Of a DNA stretch of 64,000 nucleotides, positions 11,030-22,274 are shown piece by piece. The stretch is from contig CM059556.1 in assembly GCA_030386875.1 (NCBI GenBank), positions 35,132,964 to 35,196,963 on the forward strand, in the 5' to 3' direction. The translations under genes and the position numbers were made by a program. Positions within the stretch are counted from its first letter, which is position 1. Each line of letters starts with the position of its first letter. The DNA is from Morinoia aosen (taxonomy: Eukaryota > Arthropoda > Malacostraca > Amphipoda > Talitridae). The notes under the pieces are model-generated. The model was given only the letters and a program-made list of their open reading frames with translations. It did no database searches and had not been told where the DNA came from.

Positions 11030-12140
11030 TATTCAATGTCATTATCAAACGTTAATACAATATTTTAATGAAATAAAACAGGCGTTCAATAGATCGATTC
11101 AGTTATTTGAAAGAATTAAGAATCGAAAAGCCTTGTTCGAGGCATAAATTCATGATTTTTAAGGAATTTTGATTCGAACACCTTTGTTCAGTATTTAATA
11201 CTGACATGAAAAAGGAACTGAATGTCGAACATGGAATAATTATCAAGTTTTTGGCGGAAAAGAAAAAAATACAGCAACAGAACATCATATGACAACACTA
11301 CTCTCTAGTTATGACGGGAGGTTGACGGTGACCCAACAACAATTAAACCGTCGCAATTTTCCCGAGGTGCGTAAGATTTTTCGAGTGAAAAAATTCGACC
11401 AATTTGTAAGGGTCGTACAGAAAATGCGTTCGCAACCGCTGGTAGCAGTTTGCAGCTCACAGAAATGAGTTTTTATCACTAAAATAGGAGTTTTAGATGC
11501 AAGATCACTGGCACTGAGCAAGTTTGGATGCTTACTAAATTTATTACGCGCATATTTCCAAAGTTGTTCGATAATCAGTTCAGTTCGATATTTGATGAAT
11601 TACCCTAGATCGGATGGCCTTTTACGACCTGAAAAATATAGCTCCTTTTCTCACTCCTGTATCATTCCCCTACGAAAACCAATAAGAAAGTGACCAACAG
11701 TCTAAGCGGTATGATCGAAATTAATTACAGATTTCAGACGTTCTCAAGCGGTTCTGGAAGAACTTTCAAGCTTTCGACTTCAAATGATATTTAAAGAAAG
11801 CATTTAGTTTTGGAATTTGAAAATACTTCATCGAGAAAAACCGTGTAAATTAAAGCTCAGCATTTCTGTTCTTCACTCTTTCTGACAAACTGCTCGGATA
11901 TTCGTGTATCCACCATTGATGATGGGGTGAAAGAAATTGTAAAAAAAACATATCGTCTTATTGGCAAGGTAAATTTTATTTCAATAAATTTTCCTCCTCC
12001 CCAAACACAAGGAAAGCTTGGACTTTGATCGGTACTGACACTACGGGGAAAATGAATTTGTAAGAAGTGGGTAAAGTCATTTTTGTACATAACACCGGGA
12101 GAACCGTACATCAGTCATAACGTTCGACTTTTATTCGAAA
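11030..12140. other. Intergenic DNA left of the LTR element
   Basis: No recognised gene. Motifs such as TTGATTCGAACA recur between 9.8-10.0 and 11.1 kb. Confidence 0.4.
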
Positions 12141-12144
12141 CTGC

Positions 12145-13849
12145 TGTGGTGATCCCAGCGGCAAACCGCGGACCTCCACAAGACCTGAGAAAAGCTGCCT
12201 CCAGACTACAACCGCATCCGTTCCAGAGAACCTCCGGACCCGAAGCGCCTAGTCAACCAAACACGGGACCTGAGAGAAGCCGCCTCGCGACTATGAGAAA
12301 AGGTGCCCGTAAGCTACAACGGCTTCCTGTCTCCAGCACCACAGGCCCACAAACTCGCGACCAATCAGGACTCACGCCCGGACTCAAGGCTTGCACTCGA
12401 GGCCTACATAAGGCGACCCCAACAAGGCTCGCACTCACTCAAGCCCTCGTCCTCGTTCAAGTCACATCTCCAGCACCAGCCTCGTGTTCCTGCATCTAGC
12501 TTCCGAGATCGACTTTGTCTCTCGCGTACCTGCACCAAGCTCCGGAGACCGGCCCTGCCTATCGACGCCCCAAGGTGTTGCAAGGTCTTAAACCTAGTAG
12601 CGTCTTGACGCTTCAAGGTGTTTCAAAGCCTTAAAAAAGTCACGTTGCAACGCCCCGCACCGGCGTCGTCGGCCAAGCCGCTCTACGACATCTCTCGCCC
12701 GCTCCGGCCGGCTAGCCTCGCCGCAGCTACTTACCAGCTACCACGGTGAACCGCGTGGCGGTTGGGCCCGACCCAGCTGACTAGCCTCGTCTCGGCGCCC
12801 CGCTAGCACCGGCTGACCTGTTCGTAACAGTCGCACGACGTAGCACCGATCATCACGTCTCGCCGCTGCGTTCGTAAGTAGCGTCCTCGCGGACGTTACC
12901 CGCTATTGGTGCTTGTTTCATTCATTACGTAATTCTCGAATAGGATTGTATTTCAATCATCACGTATTAGTACTATTCTCGCATAGGATTGTGTTTCAAT
13001 CATTACGTCATTCCCGAATAGGATTGTGCTCCAATCATCACGTATTTGTGCTATTCTCGCATAGGATTGTGTTTCAATCATTACGTCATTCCCGAATAGG
13101 ATTGTGCTTCAATCATCACGTATTTGTGTTATTCTCGAATAGGATTGTATTTCAATCATCACGTATTAGTACTATTCTCGCATAGGATTGTGTTTCGATC
13201 ATTACGTCATTCCCGAATAGGATTGTGCTTCAATCATCACGTATTTGTGTTATTCTCGAATAGGATTGTATTTCAATCATCACGTATTAGTGCTATTCTC
13301 GCATAGGATTGTGTTTCAATCATTACGTCATTCCCGAATAGGATTGTGCTTCAATCATCACGTATTTGTGTTATTCTCGCATAGGATTGTGTTCAATCAT
13401 TACGTCATTCCCGAATAGGATTGTGCTTCAATCATCACGCATTTGTGCTATTCTCGCATAGGATTGTGTTTCAGTTTATGTCATTCCCGAATAGGATTGT
13501 ACTTCAATCACCACATATTTGTACTATTCTCACATAGGATTGTGTTTCAATCATTACGTACTTCTCGAATAGTATTGTATTTCAACCATCAAGTATTAGT
13601 GCGGTGTTCCAATCATTACGTAATTTACGAGTAACGAACAGTGCTCATAGTAGTCACCGAGGGCCCTGTGTAATGGTCCGTGTTCCGTGTACCTAACAGT
13701 CACCAATATAATTACCGTGTTACCCCCGTGTTGTCCATATCCTGCCGAATACGGTTGTACCTCAGGCACTCGCTTCGTGCTATCCTATCACGAAAAAGAT
13801 AGCTCAAAGTCTGCCAGAAGCGTGTTGCAGCCTGGAGGAGAACACCACA
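12145..13849 (+). repeat. 5' LTR of the gypsy-like element
   Basis: This LTR is about 1705 bp, which is long for a gypsy-type element. Its first 750 bases are GC-rich and include the pieces CACTCACTCAAGCC and CCTACATAAGGC, a possible promoter zone. The rest contains a tandem array of ATAGGATTGT-bearing units. It ends CACCACA at 13849. Confidence 0.93.
12915..13640 (+). repeat. Tandem array inside the 5' LTR
   Basis: Alternating half-units of about 38 bases carry ATAGGATTGT and CAATCATYACGTAYT and form composite units of roughly 76 bases. Around nine composite units are present. The same array is in the 3' LTR at 18625-19350 with the same unit order. Confidence 0.85.
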
Positions 13850-13888
13850 CTGGTTGACCCCAGAGGTATTCGGCAGGCAATAGGAGGC

Positions 13889-14776
13889 ATGGCTGGGAAA
13901 GATATCCGGTTGCCCGCATTCAGCGGAGATGTGAAAGGATGGTTACTGCATTGCGACGTGTTCCTCGCACAAGTACCAAACCTGGACGACGGCGCAAAGT
14001 TCGGAGCGTTACTAGGAGGACTCCCAACACACATCGTATCCGAGATCCAAGAAATACTCCTGAACCCACCGGCAAACGACAAATACGACGCATTAAAAGC
14101 CGCATTAACGCACCGTTTCGTGCGACACGACGAGGAAGCAAACTACGACACCATCGTCAAAACTACCATGGGAGACAATACGCCATCAGAATTGCTCCTC
14201 GAAATGAAACGACTGAACAGCTGCAGGCAAGCACCCCTACCACCGTCCGTCATCCGTTCCATGCACCTCGCAAAGCTACCAATCACAGCACAACCGCTGA
14301 TCGAGGCACTAGGCAGGGGAAAAACGGACGAAGAATACAGAGTAATCGCAGATCAGATCATAGCAAGGCAAACCGCTTGCCAAACTGCCATGAGTGAACC
14401 CATCGCCGTAACTGCCATCAAACAACCACCATCTCTTACCGTCTCAAGAGCGGAATTTGACAAAGCCCTACAGGAAATAGCAGAACTCAAGAAAATGCTG
14501 GCAAACGCTTTACGCCCACAGGAAAACAAGAAGCAAGCAGAAGATTGGCGAAACCAAACCCCAGGACCTAGGTACGGAAACAGAAGCAATACAAGAATCA
14601 AGCAGGACCAAGCAATCTGCTATTACCACCAAACTTTCGGTAACCGAGCAAGAAACTGTACCCAACCTTGCAGTTTCGCACAGACAAAAAAAAGGCGAGC
14701 TAATGTACGTCACAGACACCGGCAACGTACGATACCTCATCGACACCGGTTCAGCCGTCAGCCTAGTACCAGCTAA
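13889..14776 (+). CDS. gag: gag polyprotein of the gypsy-like element
   Basis: This is a 295-residue frame starting with ATG 40 bases after the LTR. The N-terminal part (LPAFSGDVKGWL, later LPPSVIRSMHLAKLP) resembles insect gypsy-like capsid sequences. Near the end a zinc-knuckle-like motif has its Cys and His residues in CYYHQTFGNRARNCTQPC. The frame then runs through an A8 tract (14686-14693) and ends with about 30 basic residues that look out of frame. The protease frame (+1 relative to gag) opens across the same tract. Either a frameshift occurs there or one base was gained or lost in the homopolymer. Confidence 0.82.
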   Translation: MAGKDIRLPAFSGDVKGWLLHCDVFLAQVPNLDDGAKFGALLGGLPTHIVSEIQEILLNPPANDKYDALKAALTHRFVRHDEEANYDTIVKTTMGDNTPSELLLEMKRLNSCRQAPLPPSVIRSMHLAKLPITAQPLIEALGRGKTDEEYRVIADQIIARQTACQTAMSEPIAVTAIKQPPSLTVSRAEFDKALQEIAELKKMLANALRPQENKKQAEDWRNQTPGPRYGNRSNTRIKQDQAICYYHQTFGNRARNCTQPCSFAQTKKRRANVRHRHRQRTIPHRHRFSRQPSTS

Positions 14777-17700
14777 AAAGAAACACACGCTCAAACCCCC
14801 GTCCTACGACTTACTCGCCGCCAACAACACCCCCATAGCTTCTTACGGGACGACTGAGCGCATCATCCTGCTCAACCCCATATGGCCCGTAAGTTGGAAC
14901 TTCATAGAAGCGGACGTGGGACAACCGATCATTGGCATGGATTTCCTCGCCGCACACCAGCTAAGCGTCGACACCGCAAACGCAAGCCTATACGCCCAAA
15001 CTTCCGGAACCAAAGTACCCTGCAAACGTGTCGTTTCAAGAAGCCAACGAGTGCACAGGATCGAACACCAAACCGCCCCGGAATTCAACACATTGTACGA
15101 GGAATACCCCGGAATACTACCGACCTCCCAACACATCCGGCACACACAAAAGAAAATCGACGTAGAACACCACATCGAAACAACCGGACCCCCAGTATAT
15201 GCACGACCAAGGAGACTGTCTCCGGAAAAATTGGAAGCGGCGCGACAAGAATTCAAGGAAATGCTGGAACATGGCATCATCAGGCCGTCGAAGAGCGCCT
15301 GGGCATAACCCATGCACATGGTACCAAAGGCAGCCGAACCCGGGGCATGGAGAATCTGCGGAGACTACAGACGACTGAACGCAAGCACCAAACCTGACCG
15401 TTACCCAATACCACACTGTCAAGACTTCCATTACAAACTGCATAACAAAACAATCTTCTTCAAAATCGACCTCGTCAAAGCCTATCACCAAATACCCGTC
15501 AAAAACGAGGACATCCAGAAAACGGCCATCACCACACCATTTGGGCTGTACGAATACACCGTGATGTCATTCGGGCTGCGGAACGCAGCCCAAACGTTCC
15601 AACGATACATCGACGCGGTAACAAGAGACATGGACTTCGTAACGGCATACATCGACGACATACTGATAGCGTCCGCAAACGCAGAGGAGCACCAAAAACA
15701 CCTCCGACAACTCTTCCAACGGCTACAAGGAGAAGGACTGCGCGTGCACCCCGCCAAGTGCATTTTCGGAGTGCCCGAGCTAGACTTTCTCGGACACAGA
15801 GTGTCAGCCGGCGGAATCTCACCACTCCCTCAGAAAATAGAGGAAATATGCAGTTTTCCCCAACCAGCAACAGTAAAAAAGCTACGACAATTCCTAGGAA
15901 TAGTCAACTATTACCACCGATTCCTCCCAGCCGCAGCAGAAAAGATGCAAGCTCTGACCGGATTGACAAAAGGATACTCCAAAAACTCAAAGAAAATTAT
16001 CAACTGGACAACAGAACTAGACGCAGCGTTCACTAGCCTAAAACGCGAGATCTCGCAACTCACCTTGCTAGCGCACCCCGCTCCAGAAGGCAAAAGCACC
16101 TTAATCACAGACGCATCAGGAACCGCAGTCGGCGCCGTACTACAACAAAAAGTCGGGCAAGAACAGCGCCCCGTAGCATTTTTCTCCAAAAAACTAGACG
16201 ACACCCAACGTAAATACAGCACCTACGACCGCGAACTAATGGCGATATTCCTCGCAGTGAAACACTTCGAGCATTTTTTGGAAGGCCGAAGCTTCGAAAT
16301 CATGACAGACCATAAACCGCTCTGTTTTGCCCTGCAAAAAGCCACGGAAGGCAACAGCCCCCGGGTAGCAAGACAGCTCTCCTACCTCTCACAGTTCGAC
16401 TGCGAAATCAAGCACATCAGCGGCGACAACAACACGGTCGCAGACGCGCTATCACGTCTGGTGTCAACAATAATACCTAAAGGACCCGCGATCAACTACG
16501 ACAAAATAATGACCGAACAAAACAGAGACGCAGAATTAGAAGAACTGCTGCACCCAGCATCAAAGAACGCGCTCAAACTACGCCCCATAATCAGACAGAC
16601 CGGTAAACCACCCCTCTGGTGCGACGTGTCAACAGGCCTACGGAGGCCACACATCCCGGAATGCTGCAGAAAGAACGTATTTCAGCATTTCCACGGGGCG
16701 AGTCATCCCGGCATACAAGCAACAAGGGACCTCTTGAGGCAGCGAGTAATCTGGCCCGGACTCAACAAAGACGTCGGCAAGTGGACACGCGAGTGCATTC
16801 CATGCCAGACAAGCAAAATAATAAGGCACACCAAATGCCCGCCCGGGAAGATGCCGGTACCCAAGGAACGGTTCCAGACGATACACATCGATATCGTCGG
16901 ACCACTACCCGTGTCACAAAACAAACGGTACCTGCTGACGTGCATTGACCGCTTCACCAGATGGTGCACCGCTACCCCAATGGCCGATTGTACGGCAGAA
17001 ACAACAGCACGGGCATTCCTAAAAGACTGGGTAGCATCATTCGGCGCTCCAACAACAATCATCACGGACCAAGGCGTCCAGTTCGAGTCTAACTTATGGA
17101 AAAACTTGCTGACGGCGCTGGGCGCTGAGAGACAGCGAACGACAGCGTACCACCCGCAGAGCAACGGACTGGTGGAGAGGATGCACAGAAGATTGAAGGA
17201 GGCGTTAAAAGCTACAGTCACTGACGCAGACTGGGCAGACGCACTACCCCTCATACTGCTTAACATCCGAGCCACGCCTCACACGGACGCAAACATCTCC
17301 CCCGCCGAAATGGTATACGGACAAACATTGCGCCTCGCAGGAGAGCTACCCCAGAAAGAAAAAGGAGACCGGCCCGCCAGAGAATTTCTACAATGCCTAA
17401 AAAAACGAGTGACAAACCTGCAGCCAATACTGCCACGACAACAGGGACCCCAAAAAGCCAATGTTCCGAGCGCTCTATACAAGGCGACCAACGTCTTCGT
17501 GAAACACGGGGGGCACAGAAGACCCTTACAGAAACCCTACGCAGGTCCCTTTCCCGTGCTCCAAAGGACACCAAACTACATCACCGTAGATGTACAAGGA
17601 AGAAAAACTAACATCGCGACGGAAAGGGTCAAAGCAGCGTACCTACCCACCATCGAGGATAAACCTCAACAACAGGCTAAGGCACCGAGAGCAACAAACT

Positions 17701-17816
17701 ACGAAGTATACGAGGGAGTTCCGTTCCCTGGAACAGGCACAGCAATCCCTGAAACAGCAAAACAGGCAGTATTCACTAAATACGGCAGAGAAAGCAGACC
17801 ACCAGTGAGGTACTAA
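14694..17816 (+). pseudogene. pol: pol of the gypsy-like element (PR-RT-RNaseH-IN), interrupted by one stop
   Basis: One continuous reading frame broken only by TAA at 15306-15308. Before it lies the aspartic protease (YLIDTGSAVSLVP) and a linker. After it, in the 834-codon part from 15312, come reverse transcriptase (ICGDYRRLN at 15-23, YIDD at 113-116) and RNase H (LITDASG near 264, RELMA near 307, MTDHKPL near 331). The integrase has an HHCC zinc region (about 459-499), catalytic Asp527 and Asp586, and Glu622, giving DD35E spacing. The C-terminus ends with [15 protein letters not shown]-type sequence and no chromodomain that I can see. The stop falls at the start of the RT domain, so this copy is probably non-autonomous. 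Confidence 0.9.
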
Positions 17817-17856
17817 GTGTTAAAAAAAAAAAAAAAAAAAACAGGAGGGGGACACC

Positions 17857-19559
17857 TGTGGTGATCCCAGCGGCAAGCCGCGGACCTCCACGACCTGAGA
17901 AAAGCTGCCTCCAGACTACAACCGCATCCGTTCCAGAGCACCTCCGGACCCGAAGCGCCTAGTCAACCAAACACGGGACCCGAGAGAAGCTGCCTCGCGA
18001 CTATGAGAAAAGGTGCCCGTAAGCTACAACGGCTTCCTGTCTCCAGCACCACAGGCCCACAAACTCGCGACCAATCAGGACTCACGCCCGGACTCAAGGC
18101 TTGCACTCGAGGCCTACATAAGGCGACCCCAACAAGGCTCGCACTCACTCAAGCCCTCGTCCTCGTTCAAGTCACATCTCCAGCACCAGCCTCGTGTTCC
18201 TGCATCTAGCTTCCGAGATCGACTTTGTCTCTCGCGTACCTGCACCAAGCTCCGGAGACCGGCCCTGCCTATCGACGCCCCAAGGTGTTGCAAGGTCTTA
18301 AACCTAGTAGCGTCTTGACGCTTCAAGGTGTTTCAAAGCCTTAAAAAAGTCACGTTGCAACGCCCCGCACCGGCGTCGTCGGCCAAGCCGCTCTACGACA
18401 TCTCTCGCCCGCTCCGGCCGGCTAGCCTCGCCGCAGCTACTTACCAGCTACCACGGTGAACCGCGTGGCGGTTGGGCCCGACCCAGCTGACTAGCCTCGT
18501 CTCGGCGCCCCGCTAGCACCGGCTGACCTGTTCGTAACAGTCGCACGACGTAGCACCGATCATCACGTCTCGCCGCTGCGTTCGTAAGTAGCGTCCTCGC
18601 GGACGTTACCCGCTATTGGTGCTTGTTTCATTCATTACGTAATTCTCGAATAGGATTGTATTTCAATCATCACGTATTAGTACTATTCTCGCATAGGATT
18701 GTGTTCCAATCATTACGTCATTCCCGAATAGGATTGTGCTCCAATCATCACGTATTTGTGCTATTCTCGCATAGGATTGTGTTTCAATCATTACGTCATT
18801 CCCGAATAGGATTGTGCTTCAATCATCACGTATTTGTGTTATTCTCGAATAGGATTGTATTTCAATCATCACGTATTAGTACTATTCTCTCATAGAATTG
18901 TGTTTCAATCATTACGTCATTCCCGAATAGGATTGTGCTTCAATCATCACGTATTTGTGTTATTCTCGAATAGTATTGTATTTCAATCATCACGTATTAG
19001 TGCTATTCTCGCATAGGATTGTGTTTCAATCATTACGTCATTCCCGAATAGGATTGTGCTTCAATCATCACGTATTTGTGTTATTCTCGCATAGGATTGT
19101 GTTCAATCATTACGTCATTCCCGAATAGGATTGTACTTCAATCATCACGCATTTGTGCTATTCTCGCATAGGATTGTGTTTCAGTTTATGTCATTCCCGA
19201 ATAGGATTGTACTTCAATCACCACATATTTGTACTATTCTCACATAGGATTGTGTTTCAATCATTACGTACTTCTCGAATAGTATTGTATTTCAACCATC
19301 AAGTATTAGTGCGGTGTTCCAATCATTACGTAATTTACGAGTAACGAACAGTGCTCATAGTAGTCACCGAGGGCCCTGTGTAATGGTCCGTGTTCCGTGT
19401 ACCTAACAGTCACCAATATAATTACCGTGTTACCCCCGTGTTGTCCATATCCTGCCGAATACGGTTGTACCTCAGGCACTCGCTTCGGGCTATCCTATCA
19501 CGAAAAAGATAGCTCAAAGTCTGCCCGAAGCGCGTTGCAGCCTGGGGGAGAACACCACA
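17857..19559 (+). repeat. 3' LTR of the gypsy-like element
   Basis: This LTR is about 1703 bp and nearly identical to the 5' LTR, including all units of the internal tandem array. It begins right after the purine tract and ends CACCACA at 19559, followed by the CTGC target duplication. Confidence 0.93.
18625..19350 (+). repeat. Tandem array inside the 3' LTR
   Basis: This is the matching copy of the array in the 5' LTR, with the same number and order of units and a few point differences. The array therefore predates this insertion and was copied by reverse transcription. Confidence 0.85.
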
Positions 19560-19563
19560 CTGC

Positions 19564-21245
19564 CGTCCACTCCTCTGAAATTTCAAATTAGAGCAACGTT
19601 ACAACGTACACAGGTCTCTAATTTTATTTAGAAGAATCCCAAACTTGATGAATGTGTTTCAAAAAATAGAACGTCTCATAGTCTAGTCAACAGAAAGATT
19701 TCGCAGCTGGTTGTGCCGCTACGATTATGCAAATTTTAAGAATTCCGTCTCTGTAATGCAATGAACGACCGCATCGCCTCACTCAGATGGAGACTCGCAC
19801 ACAGACCACCACGTTCATGCGACGTGTCTTCTAGGCTTCTCACTCGGGAAGTTTGGAAACTTCTGATCAAATTAAAGCTATCGGCCTTTGATCACATAAT
19901 AGCCCTAACTTCCAATTCAAGCTGGATACGTTTGATTACTTTGAAGCTCGGAATTTTTATTAAGATTTTAGGTCTCAACTTATAATCAAGTCTTAACTCA
20001 TCAACTTAAGAAATAATTTCAAGTTCAGAAGGCCCTTCATCGAGAATATTTCTTATAGTTGCTCATTAAGCTCATTGACAAACTTAGAGCTTTCTCGCAA
20101 AATTTCAGCTTTTCCATTACTTTCTGATTAATCATTTTATTCAGTAGATGCCCAAATTTCACGCCTTTTCTTTGGAAACTTGCGCAAATTCTAACCAAAA
20201 CTGGATGCTCGACTCGAGTGGTGCTCAAATATAAATATATTTCTTAAATTCAATGTATTCGAATTGTGTATCCTAGACTTGATTGGTTACTGGTACCCTC
20301 GAGGTTTCGCACTAACCGTCAATGTGCAAAAGTTTGGTCCTTGTAATCTCGATCTCTCTGTGGGGCTGCTTTGTTTTGCCTGCGTGTTTTTACCCTCGCT
20401 TTCAAAGGATGGCAATCTCACACTTCCACGGAAATCAAATTCACGCGATCCATGTATTGGGACGTAGTCTGACCAGTTTTATCTCATAAACACATACACA
20501 GAAGCGTCATGTGATACCGTGCCTGATAATTTGGGGATCACACTCCTTAGGATCTGTGTAATGAACATACAGACTTATTGTCTCTTTGGCCTTTTTGCTA
20601 GTTTTCCTCTCTCGGTAAAAGAATCTAGTCTTAAGCGAGGCTCCAACTAGTAAAAAAAAATAAAAAAAATGCTAAATATGTATTATGAAAACACTACCGG
20701 AGGTTTTGCAAGATGTCGGTTGCTTCAGAAATTTGAAACCGGAGAGACGGTAAACTATATAGGGGTAGTAGAAAGATTTATTTACGATAGTGCAACTACT
20801 GTGTGAATTGAATTTTAGTCTTCTTGATTACCCGTTTTTGGGGGTATGGCTGACTTTTCTCTATTTGATGCCATTGTCATTGATATTCTACCAACTAAGG
20901 GTTTTTCCTCTCCTTTGATTACGAAAGAGAAAAGTGAAAGTTGAAATTTTTGCATGTAAACGAGTAAAATATATGAAATAAATGAAATGAATTATTGCGT
21001 TGAGCCGTTTTTTCGAAATGTCGACATATTTTAAACGAAATGAAAAACCTCTCGTACTATAAGGGCGTAACTACCATTAACTTAACCCTAGCAAATTACA
21101 AAAAGAAATCCTTTACTATCTGTAACATCGCTCTATCCTTTAAAATTAGTCCACGTGAAAAAAAAACAAGGGAGTATGGTTAGAAAGTCTGGCAGGTCGT
21201 CACTAATTCTGACCCACTAGGGTCTCTGTGATGGTTCAGGGGATA
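19564..21245. other. AT-rich intergenic DNA right of the LTR element
   Basis: I see no gene or clear mobile element in this stretch. Confidence 0.5.
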
Positions 21246-21249
21246 AACC

Positions 21250-21400
21250 GCAGAATACTTAAGTCTGGTGAAAAATAAAATATAAACTGTAAAATACTTA
21301 TTCATGGAAAATAAAGGATATATTGTAAAATGCTTAACCAATGGAAAAGGAAACATAAGCCGCAGAGTGCTTAGTCAAATGGAAAATAAAACAATGGAAA
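21250..21400. repeat. Degenerate tandem repeat, about 40-bp unit
   Basis: Three to four units share ATGGAAAATAAA and TGTAAAATACTTA segments. Confidence 0.5.
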
Positions 21401-21934
21401 GTTTTTATGTTGATTATTTGGCTGTTCCAGAATGAAAGGACTTGGACGTTGTATTTTCTAAAAAAATAGCGTGATTTATTGCTGCAAAATCTGCTCGAAC
21501 ATTGCCTACCTTAAACTTTCCTGGCGGGTCGAATTGTCTTCCTAGGTAATACAATGGTACTTTAAAATAACGTAGCCTAGATTTATGCGTCAAATTTTGA
21601 ATCAATTTGAAAATTAAGTAAAGACGAAAAATGTGAACTCGGGTATGGACTCCTACCATCTTTTGAACTTAACATTATGATGCTCATTATATCAGCAGGA
21701 AAAAAAAAAGTTTTCCTACCTCATCGGCATTCGTATTATCGAAGGAAGCATCATTCAAGCATTGGATCGAAAATTTCCTATTACAGTTTAGATCTAGTTA
21801 CGTGTATTCGTGAACACAAAAACCCGTTACCTGAAGAAAAAATACCGGACTTGCGAAAATCGACAAGTTAATTCCAATTTTCCACCAACCCTCATAGGGT
21901 TCTGATCCCGTGAAAAAATTCTGAACACTTTGAC

Positions 21935-22135
21935 TGCGACTACTTGATATTAAGTTCAATACCAAACTCAAATTTAAAGTCAATTGTAGTAAACTGTTTT
22001 GAAAATACCAAACATGAACTAGATCGTGCCTTCATTTAGCTTCGATTAAGTATTTATGAAAATTGAGTTTGCGACTACTGGTTGGTCAGCATTATGAAAA
22101 TTACCTCCCGTGTACCACCGGTGGCGCACGTCGCA
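21935..22135. mobile_element. Partial copy of the palindromic MITE family
   Basis: The segment with AAAGTCAATTGTAGTAAACT and ACTACTGGTTGGTCAGCA matches the left arm of the MITE at 36662-37065. It sits just downstream of the F-box gene stop codon on the minus strand. Confidence 0.55.
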
Positions 22136-22274
22136 GTCAAAGTGTTGAGTTGGGAGACCACCGAAAATATTTTATCAGCGTCGAGACAGCGGAAAAAAAC
22201 AAAAACTTCCACAAAGGAGCACGCTACTCGTTTGATTTTCAGTCCGGACCACACATGCGAAGAGGTTTGGTTCC

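Larger units (their letters stand above)
12145..19559 (+). mobile_element. Complete gypsy-like (Ty3 type) LTR retrotransposon
   Basis: Two near-identical LTRs, each bounded by TGTGGTG and CACCACA, flank a 4.0-kb internal region. That region encodes gag, then protease, reverse transcriptase, RNase H and integrase in the Ty3/gypsy order. The 4-bp target duplication is CTGC (12141-12144 and 19560-19563). A primer-binding-site-like TGGTTGACCCC follows the left LTR. A poly-A run and purine tract (acaggaggggga) precede the right LTR. No env frame is seen. The integrase is DD35E type. By eye the LTRs differ at about 15 positions, so insertion was fairly recent. The copy is not intact: a stop codon interrupts pol at 15306-15308. 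Confidence 0.95.

Noticed and set aside
12915-13640. CRISPR-like regularly spaced repeats in the LTR
   Set aside because: The between-repeat segments are also repeated, there are no unique spacers or cas genes, and the context is a eukaryotic LTR.
17816-17856. Possible env gene after pol
   Set aside because: Only about 40 bases, poly-A and purine tract, separate the pol stop from the 3' LTR.
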